Shown: positions 36,035 to 45,118 of the stretch, one piece after another
Position numbering within the stretch: position 1 is the stretch's first letter
How the letters are laid out: each line of letters opens with the position of its first letter
Origin: Mariniflexile sp. TRM1-10
GTDB taxonomy: Bacteria > Bacteroidota > Bacteroidia > Flavobacteriales > Flavobacteriaceae
Length of the DNA: 64,000 nucleotides
Assembly: GCF_003425985.1 (NCBI RefSeq)
Contig: NZ_CP022985.1
Coordinates: 4,138,001 to 4,202,000, forward strand
Reading direction: 5' to 3'
Position numbers and translations under genes: made by a program
Notes under the pieces: model-generated
Database searches by the model: none
Seen by the model: the letters and a program-made list of their open reading frames with translations, nothing else
What the model was told of the DNA's origin: nothing

Positions 36035-36985
36035 ATGAATATAATACCAAGTGTCGATTTAAGTGATTTTACATCGGGAGACGCTGTTAGAAAACAAAAA
36101 TTTGTAGATGCCATAGGGAAAGCCTATGAAGACATTGGGTTTGTAGCACTAAAAGGCCATTTTTTAAATGATACTTTAGTTGATACATTATATAGTGAAG
36201 TAAAGAATTTTTTCAATTTACCTGTTGAAACGAAACAGAAATATGAAATCCCGGGTATTGGCGGTCAACGTGGCTATGTGTCGTTTGGAAAAGAGAGTGC
36301 AAAAGGCAAAAAAGAAGGCGATTTAAAGGAGTTTTGGCACTTTGGACAGTATGTTGAAGATAATCCAAAATTAGCAGCAGACTATCCTGCAAACGTCATC
36401 GTTGAGGAACTTCCTGAATTTAACAAAGTAGGCAAGGAAGCTTATAAAATGCTTGAGAAAACGGCCAAATATGTATTACGTGCTTTGGCTTTACATCTAG
36501 GTTTGAAAGAAACCTATTTTGATGATTACATACACAACGGTAATTCGATATTAAGACCCATACATTATCCACCAATCACCGAAGAACCTAAAGAAGCGGT
36601 TCGTGCAGCAGCCCATGGCGACATCAACTTAATTACCCTACTCATGGGGGCGCAAGGTCGTGGCTTGCAGGTGCAAAACCATAAAGGCGAATGGATTGAT
36701 GCCATTGCAGAACCCGATGAATTGATGATTAATGTAGGCGATATGCTATCGCGGCACACGAACAACAAGCTAAAATCTACCATACACCGTGTTATTAATC
36801 CGCCTCGTGAACTTTGGGGAACGTCACGTTACTCCATTCCTTTTTTCATGCACCCTATTAGCGCTATGAAATTGGATGTTTTAGAAGGTTGTATAGACGA
36901 GAACCATCCGAAAGCATTTGACGATATTACAGCAGGCGAATTTTTAAATGAGCGCTTGGTAGAATTAGGACTTATTAAAAAATAA
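36035..36985 (+). CDS. 2-oxoglutarate/Fe(II)-type oxygenase (isopenicillin N synthase family)
   Basis: A 316-residue oxygenase of the isopenicillin-N-synthase/2OG-Fe(II) superfamily. The iron triad is visible as H194 and D196 (AHGDINLITLL) and H251 (STIHRVINPP); the 2-oxoglutarate anchor is R265-Y-S267. The N-terminal DIOX_N region (residues ~1-110) shows DIGFVALKGHFLNDTLVD. Members hydroxylate or desaturate small molecules; the substrate is not deducible. It is separated from the downstream SUI1 gene by a perfect inverted repeat that could be a weak terminator. Confidence 0.88.
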   Translation: MNIIPSVDLSDFTSGDAVRKQKFVDAIGKAYEDIGFVALKGHFLNDTLVDTLYSEVKNFFNLPVETKQKYEIPGIGGQRGYVSFGKESAKGKKEGDLKEFWHFGQYVEDNPKLAADYPANVIVEELPEFNKVGKEAYKMLEKTAKYVLRALALHLGLKETYFDDYIHNGNSILRPIHYPPITEEPKEAVRAAAHGDINLITLLMGAQGRGLQVQNHKGEWIDAIAEPDELMINVGDMLSRHTNNKLKSTIHRVINPPRELWGTSRYSIPFFMHPISAMKLDVLEGCIDENHPKAFDDITAGEFLNERLVELGLIKK

Positions 36986-36999
36986 TTAATTTGTCCCAT

Positions 37000-37041
37000 C
37001 GAGCGCAGTCGAGATGTTTTGATAGTTCTCGACTGCGCTCG
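37000..37041. repeat. perfect inverted repeat of CGAGCGCAGTCGAGA
   Basis: Arms at 37000-37014 and 37027-37041 are exact reverse complements with a 12-bp loop. This is the cleanest head-to-head pair of the dispersed palindromic family. It lies in the 78-bp gap between two co-directional genes, where it could shape the transcript. Confidence 0.9.
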
Positions 37042-37063
37042 AACAGACAAATAAATCAATAAA

Positions 37064-37393
37064 ATGGATTTACAAGATCAATTAAGAAACCTATTCCCGG
37101 ATCATATCCAGGAAAAACCTATAGAAGACGCTGAGGACACATCAAAAATATGGATGCAAGACGATCCTATTATTTGTAAATACGAAAAGCGCAAAGGCAA
37201 ACCCATAACCATTTTAGAAGGTTACACAGGTGCTACCGAAGATTTTAAAATTTTAGCAAAAGAAATAAAAACCAAACTAAGTGTTGGTGGTAGTTTTAAG
37301 GACGATAAAATCATTATTCAAGGCGATTATCGCGATAAAATCATGAAAATGCTAAAAGACAAAGGGTTTAACGTAAAACGTGTTGGCGGCTAA
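37064..37393 (+). CDS. SUI1/YciH-type translation initiation factor
   Basis: A 109-residue protein of the eIF1/SUI1 fold (bacterial YciH). The conserved middle is KYEKRKGKPITILEGYTG (~45-62), followed by the LSVGGSFKDDKIIIQGDYRD stretch and a C-terminal GFNVKRVGG; the first ~40 residues are a variable extension. Members act at the ribosomal P-site to check initiation and, in bacteria, modulate stress translation. The next gene starts 3 bp after its stop, so the two are co-transcribed. Confidence 0.88.
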   Translation: MDLQDQLRNLFPDHIQEKPIEDAEDTSKIWMQDDPIICKYEKRKGKPITILEGYTGATEDFKILAKEIKTKLSVGGSFKDDKIIIQGDYRDKIMKMLKDKGFNVKRVGG

Positions 37394-37396
37394 TTT

Positions 37397-38338
37397 ATGG
37401 GCAAGCTTCCACTTCATATTTCCAATGGTTCCGTTTTAACCAACCGCCTCAATGAGCTAAATATTGAAGGGGAGATACTTACTTGGCAAGAAATGCTTTG
37501 TGAAGGCCCTACTGTAGAACAGGTATATTCAGATGAATTTTCAAAACTTAGGAAAAACTTTTTCAGTACTTTTTATGATATTGATTTAGTAATATCTGAA
37601 ATTAAACAGGAGTTGGATAAGCTGAACCATTCAGAAAATTATTCAGAAATAATCCTATGGTTTGAATACGATTTGTTTTGCCACATCAATATGATCGCTG
37701 TAATAAGCCTGATTCAACAAAAAAAGATCAAACTCCCACTCTATCTGGTTTGCAGCGGTAAAGTGGAAAGAAACAAAAATTTAAAAGGTTTAGCCGAACT
37801 TAATGCTGGTCAGTTATTAAAGCATTATAGGGATAAAGTTAAACTGATGCCAGAAGATATTGATATAGCGACTACGGTGTGGCATATTTACTGTGGCAAA
37901 GACCATAATTTACTTAAGCCGTATATTGTGAAAAAGTCGTCTTTCAAGTATTTAAGTAATTGTTTAAAAGCACATGTAGAGCGGTTTCCCGAAACCAAGG
38001 ACGGGCTCAATGTTATGGAACGCAATATTTTGGAAATCGTTAAAAATACTGCCATAAAATCCAGACACCACCTATTAGGCTATGCGCTTAATTATCAAGG
38101 GTATTACGGCTATGGTGATTTACAGGTTTCTAGAATTATAGAGAAGCTTAGCCTCTTTTTTACAGAAGAAGAAAACCTTATTAAATTAAACAGAAAGGGA
38201 CATGAGGCATTGCTTGGACAACATAATTTTTCTAAAGAAATTGATAACAATATGGTGTTTGGTGGCATTAGTAAGTTCGATTTTCAATTCAATAAAAAGG
38301 AAAATAAATTAATAAAAACCGTTTATAATGCCAATTAA
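37397..38338 (+). CDS. DUF1835 domain protein
   Basis: A 313-residue protein. The first ~125 residues fit DUF1835: LPLHISNGSVLTNRLNEL, GEILTWQEMLCEGPTVEQVY and the strand WFEYDLFCHINMIAVISLI. The remainder (to KFDFQFNKKENKL) resembles the associated C-terminal domain (DUF3658-like) of the same family. No signal peptide or membrane segment. Function is unknown. Its stop overlaps the nucleoside phosphorylase start by 11 bp, indicating translational coupling. Confidence 0.85.
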   Translation: MGKLPLHISNGSVLTNRLNELNIEGEILTWQEMLCEGPTVEQVYSDEFSKLRKNFFSTFYDIDLVISEIKQELDKLNHSENYSEIILWFEYDLFCHINMIAVISLIQQKKIKLPLYLVCSGKVERNKNLKGLAELNAGQLLKHYRDKVKLMPEDIDIATTVWHIYCGKDHNLLKPYIVKKSSFKYLSNCLKAHVERFPETKDGLNVMERNILEIVKNTAIKSRHHLLGYALNYQGYYGYGDLQVSRIIEKLSLFFTEEENLIKLNRKGHEALLGQHNFSKEIDNNMVFGGISKFDFQFNKKENKLIKTVYNAN

Positions 38339-39194
38339 AGCTTCGGAACTTATACTAAATCCAGATGGTAGTGTGTACCATTTAAATTTAAAGCCAGAAC
38401 ATGTTGCCAAAACCATCATTTTTGTAGGTGACCAGGACAGGGTTGGGCAAGTTTCAAAACACTTTGACCATATTGAGTTTAAAACACAAAAGCGCGAGTT
38501 TAAAACCCATACAGGAACTTTTAAAGGCAACCGTATTTCGGTGATATCAACGGGTATCGGGCCAGATAATATTGATATTGTTTTAAACGAATTAGACGCC
38601 CTTTTCAATATAGACCTTAAAACAAGAAGCCCAAAAGAAGTCCTTACCAGTCTTAATATTATTAGAATTGGTACGTCGGGTTCTTTACAAAAAGACATTC
38701 CAGTAGATTCATTTCTTTTAAGCACACATGCTTTAGATCTTAATGGCATGCTGCATGCATATCAAATAAACGGCATAGGCAATCCTGATATTGAAGATGC
38801 TTTTATTAAGCACTGCCATTGGCCTGTAAACAAATCACGCCCCATTGTTATTAATAACAGCAAATTATTGGAAAGCAAATTAGAAAGCGCTGCCATTTTC
38901 AAAGGGCTAACAGCAACGGCAGGTGGTTTTTACGGCCCTCAAGGGCGTATATTACGCTTGCCTTTACAGGATGCCGATTTAAATAGCAAGATGGATAGTT
39001 TCAATTTTAAAGGCATCCGCATTACAAACCTAGAAATGGAAACATCTGCTATTTATGGACTATCAAAACTTTTAGGCCATCATGCCCTATCGTTAAATGC
39101 CATTATTGCTAATAGAGCCCATGGTACTTTTAGTGAGAATCCATTAAAATCCGTAGAAAATCTCATAACTTACACCCTGAATAAAATCTTTTAA
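38328..39194 (+). CDS. nucleoside phosphorylase (uridine phosphorylase-like)
   Basis: A 288-residue enzyme of the trimeric/hexameric nucleoside-phosphorylase (PNP/UDP) family. Features include VGDQDRVGQVSKHF (~32-45), the phosphate/ribose loop STGIGPDNID (~70-79), IRIGTSGSLQKDIPVDSFLL (~105-124) and LEMETSAIYGLSKLLGH (~234-250), where E235/M236/E237 would bind ribose. It splits a nucleoside with phosphate; uracil nucleosides are the best guess. It is translationally coupled to the DUF1835 gene before it, and the substrate-binding gene follows after 15 bp. Confidence 0.87.
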   Translation: MPIKASELILNPDGSVYHLNLKPEHVAKTIIFVGDQDRVGQVSKHFDHIEFKTQKREFKTHTGTFKGNRISVISTGIGPDNIDIVLNELDALFNIDLKTRSPKEVLTSLNIIRIGTSGSLQKDIPVDSFLLSTHALDLNGMLHAYQINGIGNPDIEDAFIKHCHWPVNKSRPIVINNSKLLESKLESAAIFKGLTATAGGFYGPQGRILRLPLQDADLNSKMDSFNFKGIRITNLEMETSAIYGLSKLLGHHALSLNAIIANRAHGTFSENPLKSVENLITYTLNKIF

Positions 39195-39209
39195 TAACCC
39201 ATTCGTTTC

Positions 39210-40064
39210 ATGAAGCAAATAACTATTGGTGGCGTACCGGAACATTTTAATTTGGCTTGGTATTTAACCTTAAAAAACGGAGAATATAAAGACGAAGGTA
39301 TCCATTTGCGTTGGCAAGATTGTCCAGAAGGCACGGGTGCTATGTGTAAAGCACTCCGCAATAAAGATATCGATATTGCCGTGATACTTACTGAAGGAAT
39401 TATTAAAGACATTATAGACGGAAACCCTAGCAAAATAGTACAAACTTTTGTGCAAACACCTTTAAATTGGGGAATTCATGTTGGTAAAAATGCACCATAT
39501 AAAACCATTGAAGATTTAAAAGGAAAAAAAGCGGCTATAAGCAGATATGGTTCGGGGTCACATTTAATGGCCTATATTAATGCTGAAAACCATGGTTGGG
39601 ATTTAAAAAAACATCTAAATTTTGAAGTCGTTAACGATTTAAACGGTGCTGTTGAAGCATTAACTAATGGCACTGCCGATTATTTTATGTGGGAGAAATT
39701 CACCACCAAACCATTGGTCGATAACGGCACGTTTAGAAGCATAGGCAACTGCCCAACACCGTGGCCTTGTTTTGTAATAGCTGTTAGGGAAGATTTTATT
39801 GAATCAAACAAGGAAGATTTAAAAACCATTTTAAGAATTATAAATAACACCACTATAGAATTTAAGGACATCCCGAGTATTGACAGAACCATTGCAAATC
39901 GTTACGGACAGCAATTGCAAGATGTGCAGGAATGGTTAGGCATTACCGAATGGTCCCAAAGTTTAATCGACAAAAAAACGGTTACTACCATTCAAAAGGA
40001 ATTACATGCATTAAATATTATTCCTGAAATTGTTTCTTATGAAAAACTGACTTATAAACTTTAG
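39210..40064 (+). CDS. substrate-binding-like protein without signal peptide
   Basis: A 284-residue protein with the type-II periplasmic-binding fold (NMT1/SBP-like): an N-terminal lobe with GGVPEHFNLAWYLTLKNGEY, hinge-region WGIHVGKNAPYKTIEDLKGK, then SRYGSGSHLMAYINAENHGW and TADYFMWEKFTTKPLVDNG. Unlike ABC-transporter binding proteins it has no signal peptide or lipobox, so it is cytoplasmic; no permease or ATPase gene is adjacent. It may bind a small metabolite handled by the preceding phosphorylase, but this is inference. Confidence 0.82.
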   Translation: MKQITIGGVPEHFNLAWYLTLKNGEYKDEGIHLRWQDCPEGTGAMCKALRNKDIDIAVILTEGIIKDIIDGNPSKIVQTFVQTPLNWGIHVGKNAPYKTIEDLKGKKAAISRYGSGSHLMAYINAENHGWDLKKHLNFEVVNDLNGAVEALTNGTADYFMWEKFTTKPLVDNGTFRSIGNCPTPWPCFVIAVREDFIESNKEDLKTILRIINNTTIEFKDIPSIDRTIANRYGQQLQDVQEWLGITEWSQSLIDKKTVTTIQKELHALNIIPEIVSYEKLTYKL

Positions 40065-40125
40065 GGAAATGTTAATGTTTAACAAAAATAAGGCTTAAAA
40101 ATTATTAAATATTTATTTTTGAGAT

Positions 40126-40177
40126 TGAACTCGTCTTGTCTTTTTGGATTGAAGCGAAAAAAATCAAAATGGGTTCA
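40126..40177. repeat. possible vestige of element A (ends only)
   Basis: TGAACTCGTCTTGTCTTTTT near 40126-40145 resembles the left end of element A, and a TCAAAATGGGTTCA end lies at 40164-40177. The interior is gone. It lies just before the TlpA-like gene, again in a promoter region. Confidence 0.4.
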
Positions 40178-40198
40178 TTAAATACTTAAGACAAACAC

Positions 40199-41230
40199 AT
40201 GCAAAAACTACTTTTATTAACTGCTGCCATTGCCATAATAGCATGTAAGCAAGAACCTAAAGATTACGTTGCTCTATCGGGTAAAATCATTGATAAAAAC
40301 AGTGATTCGGTTGTAGTAAGATCGCGTACATTTTCTAAAACCATTAAAGTAAATGACGATGGCACTTTTAGTGATACCTTAAAAGTCGAAACAGGCGTTT
40401 ATAACTTTTATGATGGCAAAGAATCTACAAACCTATTTCTAAAAAATGGTTTCGACATTACCGTGACTTTAGATACAAAAGAATTTGATGAATCTGTAAA
40501 ATACTCAGGAACTGGTGCAGAACACAGTAACTTTTTGGCTGAAAACAACTTAATGCAGGAAGAACTTTTAGATTTAGACGCATTAGGTCGTTTGGATATG
40601 GCTGAATTAGAATCAAAGTTTGGCAAAATAAAAACCGAATTAACCGAGTTTTACAACGCTAATAAAGATATAGACACCTCTATCATTAATAGTTTATCAA
40701 AAAACATAGACCCTATGCTAAATTATTATAAAGGGTATTTAGCAGAGTCTATAGCGCTAAAAACGGAATTACCAAAAGGCGCACCATCGCCTACTTTTGA
40801 GGCATACGAAAACTATAATGGTGGCACAACCTCCTTGTCCGATTTAAAAGGAAAATATGTTTATATAGATGTTTGGGCAACTTGGTGTGGTCCTTGTAAG
40901 GCTGAGATTCCTTCCTTAAAAGCTTTAGAGAAACAATATCACGATAAAAATATTCAATTTGTTAGCTTATCTATTGATGACGATAGAAGTCACGGCGGTT
41001 CGTGGGATAAAGCCCGTGAAGATTGGAAAGCTATGATAGCTGATAAAGAACTAAGCGGCGTACAGTTATTAGCACCAAACGGATGGCAATCGCAATTTGT
41101 TTTGGATTATAAAATCAAAGGGATTCCTAGGTTTATTTTAATAGATCCCAATGGTAATATAGTAACCCCCGATGCACCCAGACCTTCTAGTCCTGAATTA
41201 ACGGAACTGTTTACGTCATTGAATATTTAA
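40199..41230 (+). CDS. TlpA-like thioredoxin-fold lipoprotein
   Basis: A 343-residue lipoprotein with a lipobox IIAC (Cys17). An N-terminal beta-rich DUF4369-like domain (~22-125) and a helical linker precede a thioredoxin-like domain (~190-343) with an active-site C230-G-P-C233 in ATWCGPCKAEIPSLK and a cis-proline GIPRFILID. Such AhpC/TSA-TlpA lipoproteins act in periplasmic thiol redox, often for cytochrome c assembly. The gene is monocistronic, with a bidirectional terminator after it. Confidence 0.9.
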   Translation: MQKLLLLTAAIAIIACKQEPKDYVALSGKIIDKNSDSVVVRSRTFSKTIKVNDDGTFSDTLKVETGVYNFYDGKESTNLFLKNGFDITVTLDTKEFDESVKYSGTGAEHSNFLAENNLMQEELLDLDALGRLDMAELESKFGKIKTELTEFYNANKDIDTSIINSLSKNIDPMLNYYKGYLAESIALKTELPKGAPSPTFEAYENYNGGTTSLSDLKGKYVYIDVWATWCGPCKAEIPSLKALEKQYHDKNIQFVSLSIDDDRSHGGSWDKAREDWKAMIADKELSGVQLLAPNGWQSQFVLDYKIKGIPRFILIDPNGNIVTPDAPRPSSPELTELFTSLNI

Positions 41231-41270
41231 GGTGGTTGCGGAGGCAGTATCTTAAAACCGTATAAGTTAA

Positions 41271-41305
41271 AAAATAGCTTGGGCCACCACCCAAGCTATT
41301 TTTGT
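41271..41305. terminator. bidirectional terminator between convergent genes
   Basis: Stem AAAATAGCTTGGG (41271-41283) pairs perfectly with CCCAAGCTATTTT (41290-41302) around a 6-base loop; T-rich after the right arm and A-rich before the left. It serves the TlpA-like gene and the convergent serine hydrolase. Confidence 0.92.
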
Positions 41306-41330
41306 TATCTTATTTTATTGGCTTACTTAT

Positions 41331-42425
41331 TTACACATAAAACCACACATCTTCCAAATACTCTATAATTCTTTGGGCACATCGCGATGACAAAAAATTG
41401 TCGCTATTGCTCAACATTACAATTCCGTATCCTTTTTCTTTATAAAAATGGCAATAGGCTCTAAAATCACCATTGTTACCAGAATGATAATACCTCAATC
41501 TTTCTCCAACCTTTTTGATAGGAAAAGCCATACTTCTGTGTAATTCACCTGCTTCGTTAGGCATACCGTTTTGAGACACGAGTGCTTCATCAACAAATTT
41601 TCTTTGTTGCAAATGAGGTTCCATCATACCAATCAAAAATTTAGCATAGTCGCTAGAAGTTGTATGTAGGCTATAACCTGCTCCAAAGGTATCATCTCTA
41701 TCATTCAATAAAACCGGACCATTATCTGTAGGCACGCCGTTTCTATGACCGAAAGCTTTTTTTGAGCTATACGTATCTTCCCAAGTGAATTTCATAAAGT
41801 CTATACCAAGCGGGGCGACAACATCGTTTTGAATAAGTTTATCGAGACCCCTATCGTCCACTTTTAAAAGATGACTTAAGACATCTTTTAAATATTGATA
41901 TCCTTCTCCCGAATAGCCGAACTCAGCTCCAGGTTGAAATAATATTTTTAGTTGGCCATTGGTGTTTTCTCGCCAATTTGGTAAACCTGAAGCATGGCAC
42001 AACGCCATACGAGCAGTTATTGTTTTATAGCGTCCATCGTCTGCTAAATCGTCATTTGGTAAATATTCATAAAGAGGTTTATCCAAATCTATGATACCTT
42101 TTTTTACTTGTAACATTACAAAATATGCAAACACCGGTTTTGAGAGCGAACAGGCCTCAAATAGTGTTTCGGGAGTGCATTTTTCTTTTGTGGCAAGGCT
42201 TTTAAAACCAAATGCGTTGTTGTAAACCATTTTGTTATCACGGATAATTGCAACGGACAGGCCTGCAACTTTAAGTGAATCTATTTGATTTTGAATGAAA
42301 TTATCTAAATCAGTGGGAGATACCTCATGGCCTTTAATCGTCGAAATGCCATTGCTTTGATCTTGACAAGAAACAAGCGATCCCCCCCATAGCAATAGGA
42401 CAAAAATTAAAAACCTCCTTTTCAT
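41331..42425 (-). CDS. beta-lactamase-like serine hydrolase lipoprotein
   Basis: From the ATG at 42425 the protein is 364 residues and starts with a lipoprotein signal (MKRRFLIFVLLLWGGSLVSC, Cys20); the earlier ATG at 42467 lies inside the preceding gene and is rejected. The PBP/class C fold is visible: SLSK with the nucleophile serine and lysine, a YSGEGY motif near the YxN position (asparagine replaced by glycine), and HSG near the third motif. Members are esterases, D-aminopeptidases or penicillin-binding-like hydrolases. It starts 10 bp after the other serine-hydrolase gene; the two are diverged tandem duplicates. Confidence 0.87.
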   Translation of the reverse strand: MKRRFLIFVLLLWGGSLVSCQDQSNGISTIKGHEVSPTDLDNFIQNQIDSLKVAGLSVAIIRDNKMVYNNAFGFKSLATKEKCTPETLFEACSLSKPVFAYFVMLQVKKGIIDLDKPLYEYLPNDDLADDGRYKTITARMALCHASGLPNWRENTNGQLKILFQPGAEFGYSGEGYQYLKDVLSHLLKVDDRGLDKLIQNDVVAPLGIDFMKFTWEDTYSSKKAFGHRNGVPTDNGPVLLNDRDDTFGAGYSLHTTSSDYAKFLIGMMEPHLQQRKFVDEALVSQNGMPNEAGELHRSMAFPIKKVGERLRYYHSGNNGDFRAYCHFYKEKGYGIVMLSNSDNFLSSRCAQRIIEYLEDVWFYV

Positions 42426-42435
42426 CTGTATATTT

Positions 42436-43898
42436 TTATTGTTTAAGGTAATCGCTATTATACCCATCTGCCTTTGTCATACGGACATACTTCACTACGC
42501 CTTCTTTATTCTTTAAGAACTCATAAAGTGTGTTGTCATTTGACTGTATGAATTTATTCCCTGCCACAGGAACAAGTTTTGAGGTAGTATCTGTTGCACT
42601 TAAAAAGTGAAGGGTCCCCTCAGCAACCTCAAATTCCAACACTTCGTTTCCTCCTTTAAATTTTCCTGTGAACTTGTTCATTTCTACCCCGTCCATTGCA
42701 ATGCGATCAAACACTGTTGGTTGTAAAAAGTCCCAATCATATGCTACTGCGACTGCCCTGGCGATATAACTCATCAGGGACATCCCGTTATCGCTGTTGG
42801 TCATAATGACCACACCTTGCTTGTTATTAAGTGACGTCACCATATAGCAGGTAAATCCCGAATTACTCCCCCAGTGTTCAAAGAGTATATCTTGGCTTTC
42901 ATCGTTGTAAATCTTTGCAAACCCTAATCTTGTGGGTGTTTTAGTAAATATACTGTCTGTTATGCTTTTTGACAGGATGGCATTAGTACCTGAATGATGG
43001 TCTTCCAATACTGTCAATAAAAATTTTGCTAAATCGGTAGGGGTCGTCCAAATGCCCCCGGCCGCTTTAAACGGAAACAATTTATAAGGGTACGGCTCCA
43101 ATGCATTGGAATATCCAGTAGCCATTTGCTGTGAAAGGTGGTTCGGGACTGGCTGTTCAAATGAACTATGGGTCATATCACATGGTTCAAATATCAGTTC
43201 AGTGATGGCGGCATTAAACTCTTTGTCAGTGACATCTTCTATGAGTTTTTCAATAACGGAATACCCCGGATTTGAATATACTTGTTTTTGTCCGGGAACA
43301 GATACTACGGAAACAGCTGGATCAACGGAAGGTTTTTCTCCTGTCAACATCTGGTCTATGGTTGGAAGTTCTTCATTGGGAAAAAAGGATGACTGTACAT
43401 ATCTTTCAAAACCTGCAGTATGACCAATAAGTCGTTTGAGGGTTACTTTTTCATGTACAGTGAATTTATTGTCAGGCACTTTCCAGCCTTCAAGATACTT
43501 GTTGATGTCTTCATTCAAGGTTAAAACCCCTTGATCCACTAAATTTAAAGCAGCCATTGCGGTCACAGATTTGCTTAAAGAGGCACCGTTAAAGACTGTG
43601 TTGGGGGTAACCTTTGTGGAATCCGCAAGATTGGAATACCCATATGTTTTTTGCCAAGCTATTTTCCCATTATCAAAAAATGCGATACTTACTCCTGCGA
43701 TTCTATCTTCCTGCATGAGTTGGGGTATTGACTTTTTATGGTCCTTATCCTTTAGGTAATGTACTGGAACCAATTTTTTTTCAATACGTTCTATTTGTAC
43801 TATAGAATCGTTATTTAAATCTGTTGATGTGTTTTGCGAACGCTTCTTCTGTTTGCAAGCGGAAAAAATAATTAGAGTGATTAGAAGTGCTTTTTCAT
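42436..43898 (-). CDS. beta-lactamase-like serine hydrolase; apparent 1-base frameshift in the signal peptide
   Basis: The long open frame begins only at a TTG (43773) in mid-protein and has no signal peptide. Just upstream in the same frame, 43857-43890 encodes a lipoprotein signal core (ALLITLIIFSAC then KQKKRS), but its ATG at 43898 is out of frame: ATG is followed by five A's, giving an immediate stop, whereas six A's would give MKKALLITLIIFSAC. The mature protein has SLSK, YSN (YSNPGY) and HWG motifs, all intact. The family is a secreted D,D-peptidase/esterase-like hydrolase. The frameshift may be real, phase-variable or a homopolymer read error. Confidence 0.82.
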
Positions 43899-43922
43899 TT
43901 TTGATTATTTGATTGATTAATA

Positions 43923-44642
43923 CTAAATAGCATACATATAATATGTTAGAATAATTGCTGACATATTATAAATACCATGTGCCACTATAGAGGCTGTTAC
44001 TCTTTTGGTTGAAATAAACAATAACGTATACATAATTGTAGGCACCAAAATATCAAGCCAATCCAATGCACTAACAGGCATATGCCCTAGCGCAAAAAGT
44101 AAGATGGATAAAATTGCCGAAAACCACAGTCCGGTTTTTGGATTTTTAAATACATCTTTGAGAACATTTATAAAATAGCCCCTGTTAAAAAGCTCTTCAG
44201 TGATACCGCCACCAATAACGCCAAGGGCAATAAAGGAAAGAAGCCCTGTTATACTGCCATCGTACATATCCAACATGCCTTTGATATCCAGACGATCTGC
44301 CCCACCAGTATTTGGTATTAATAAGGTAAACTGCAATAGGGTCCATAAGGCGCCAAAACCGATACCTAAAAGCGTGTCCTTTTTGAGGTTTACGAATCGA
44401 AGTCCGATATACTTAAAGTCTTTTTTTAAAAGTTTAAGTGAAACATATAGTAGAACTGTAATAGAGAAAAACTGGAACAAAGCCATAAACAATAAATTAA
44501 TGCCCTTTTTTCCACCGTTGATTTTTGTTATCCCGAAGAATAGGTCAGGAATTATAAAAAGTGCATACCCTAAAATGATGGTTAGAATAAAAACAATTAG
44601 AGTCTTTGTTTTACTCACTTTAGCTAAATTGTTTTCTGCCAT
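43923..44642 (-). CDS. CPBP-family intramembrane glutamic protease
   Basis: A 239-residue multi-pass membrane protein with the CPBP (CAAX protease/bacteriocin-processing, Abi-like) motifs: EELFNRGYF (EExxxR motif, in the transmembrane core), FALGHMP (FxxxH) and VAHGIYNMS (HxxxN). About six to eight hydrophobic segments surround them. The gene begins 8 bp before the DUF418 remnant ends and ends 24 bp before the frameshifted serine hydrolase. Members cleave membrane substrates or confer self-immunity; none can be assigned here. Confidence 0.88.
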   Translation of the reverse strand: MAENNLAKVSKTKTLIVFILTIILGYALFIIPDLFFGITKINGGKKGINLLFMALFQFFSITVLLYVSLKLLKKDFKYIGLRFVNLKKDTLLGIGFGALWTLLQFTLLIPNTGGADRLDIKGMLDMYDGSITGLLSFIALGVIGGGITEELFNRGYFINVLKDVFKNPKTGLWFSAILSILLFALGHMPVSALDWLDILVPTIMYTLLFISTKRVTASIVAHGIYNMSAIILTYYMYAI

Positions 44643-44650
44643 GGCATGTA

Positions 44651-44980
44651 TTAGTTTTTATTAAAAGAATTATAGGTTAGCTTTCTCCAAAGAAGTTCTA
44701 ACGGCCCTTGTTTGTGATACTTTAACCAGAGATAGGTACATGTGATTTGAATAGTCCAAATTGCCACAACAATAGCTAACAATTCAAATCTTGAAAAGCC
44801 ATTAAACATTCCAAAACCATAGCCATAAAATAAAATTCCTAAAATGATGCTTTGGAAAATGTAATTTGATAAGGCTGTTCTCCCTATTTTTGAAAGCACC
44901 TTGAAGAATGCAATAAAATTATTTTTTGCTCTTTCTCTAGACAAATTTAAATAACCGATAGTACTATTTAAAACACGGTT
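44651..44980 (-). pseudogene. truncated DUF418 (YeiB-type) membrane protein, C-terminal end only
   Basis: The open frame encodes the final ~95 residues of a DUF418/YeiB-like membrane protein: SKIGRTALSNYIFQSIILGI, a second hydrophobic helix, and the conserved end LKYHKQGPLELLWRKLTY. Full-length members are about 350-420 residues with many helices. There is no ATG in frame; a TTG at 44944 is the only candidate, and a stop lies at 44981-44983. It is best read as a decayed remnant just upstream of the CPBP gene. Confidence 0.7.
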
Positions 44981-44990
44981 TTATTAAAAC

Positions 44991-45007
44991 GCTAACAAAC
45001 CGTTAGC
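44991..45007 (-). terminator. possible weak terminator after nnr
   Basis: GCTAAC (44991-44996) and GTTAGC (45002-45007) pair as a 6-bp stem; on the minus strand the stem is followed by GTTTTAATAAAA. It lies past the nnr stop, after about 110 bp of otherwise empty sequence. Confidence 0.4.
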
Positions 45008-45118
45008 ATGTTGAAAATATTTCCACACCCTATATGTTAATTTAACAAACTATCTAAGAGAAGGCTGCAAATTCAAAAAATGGGTACTCTTTTAATCGGG
45101 CTGGCAGATTTAAAGCCT

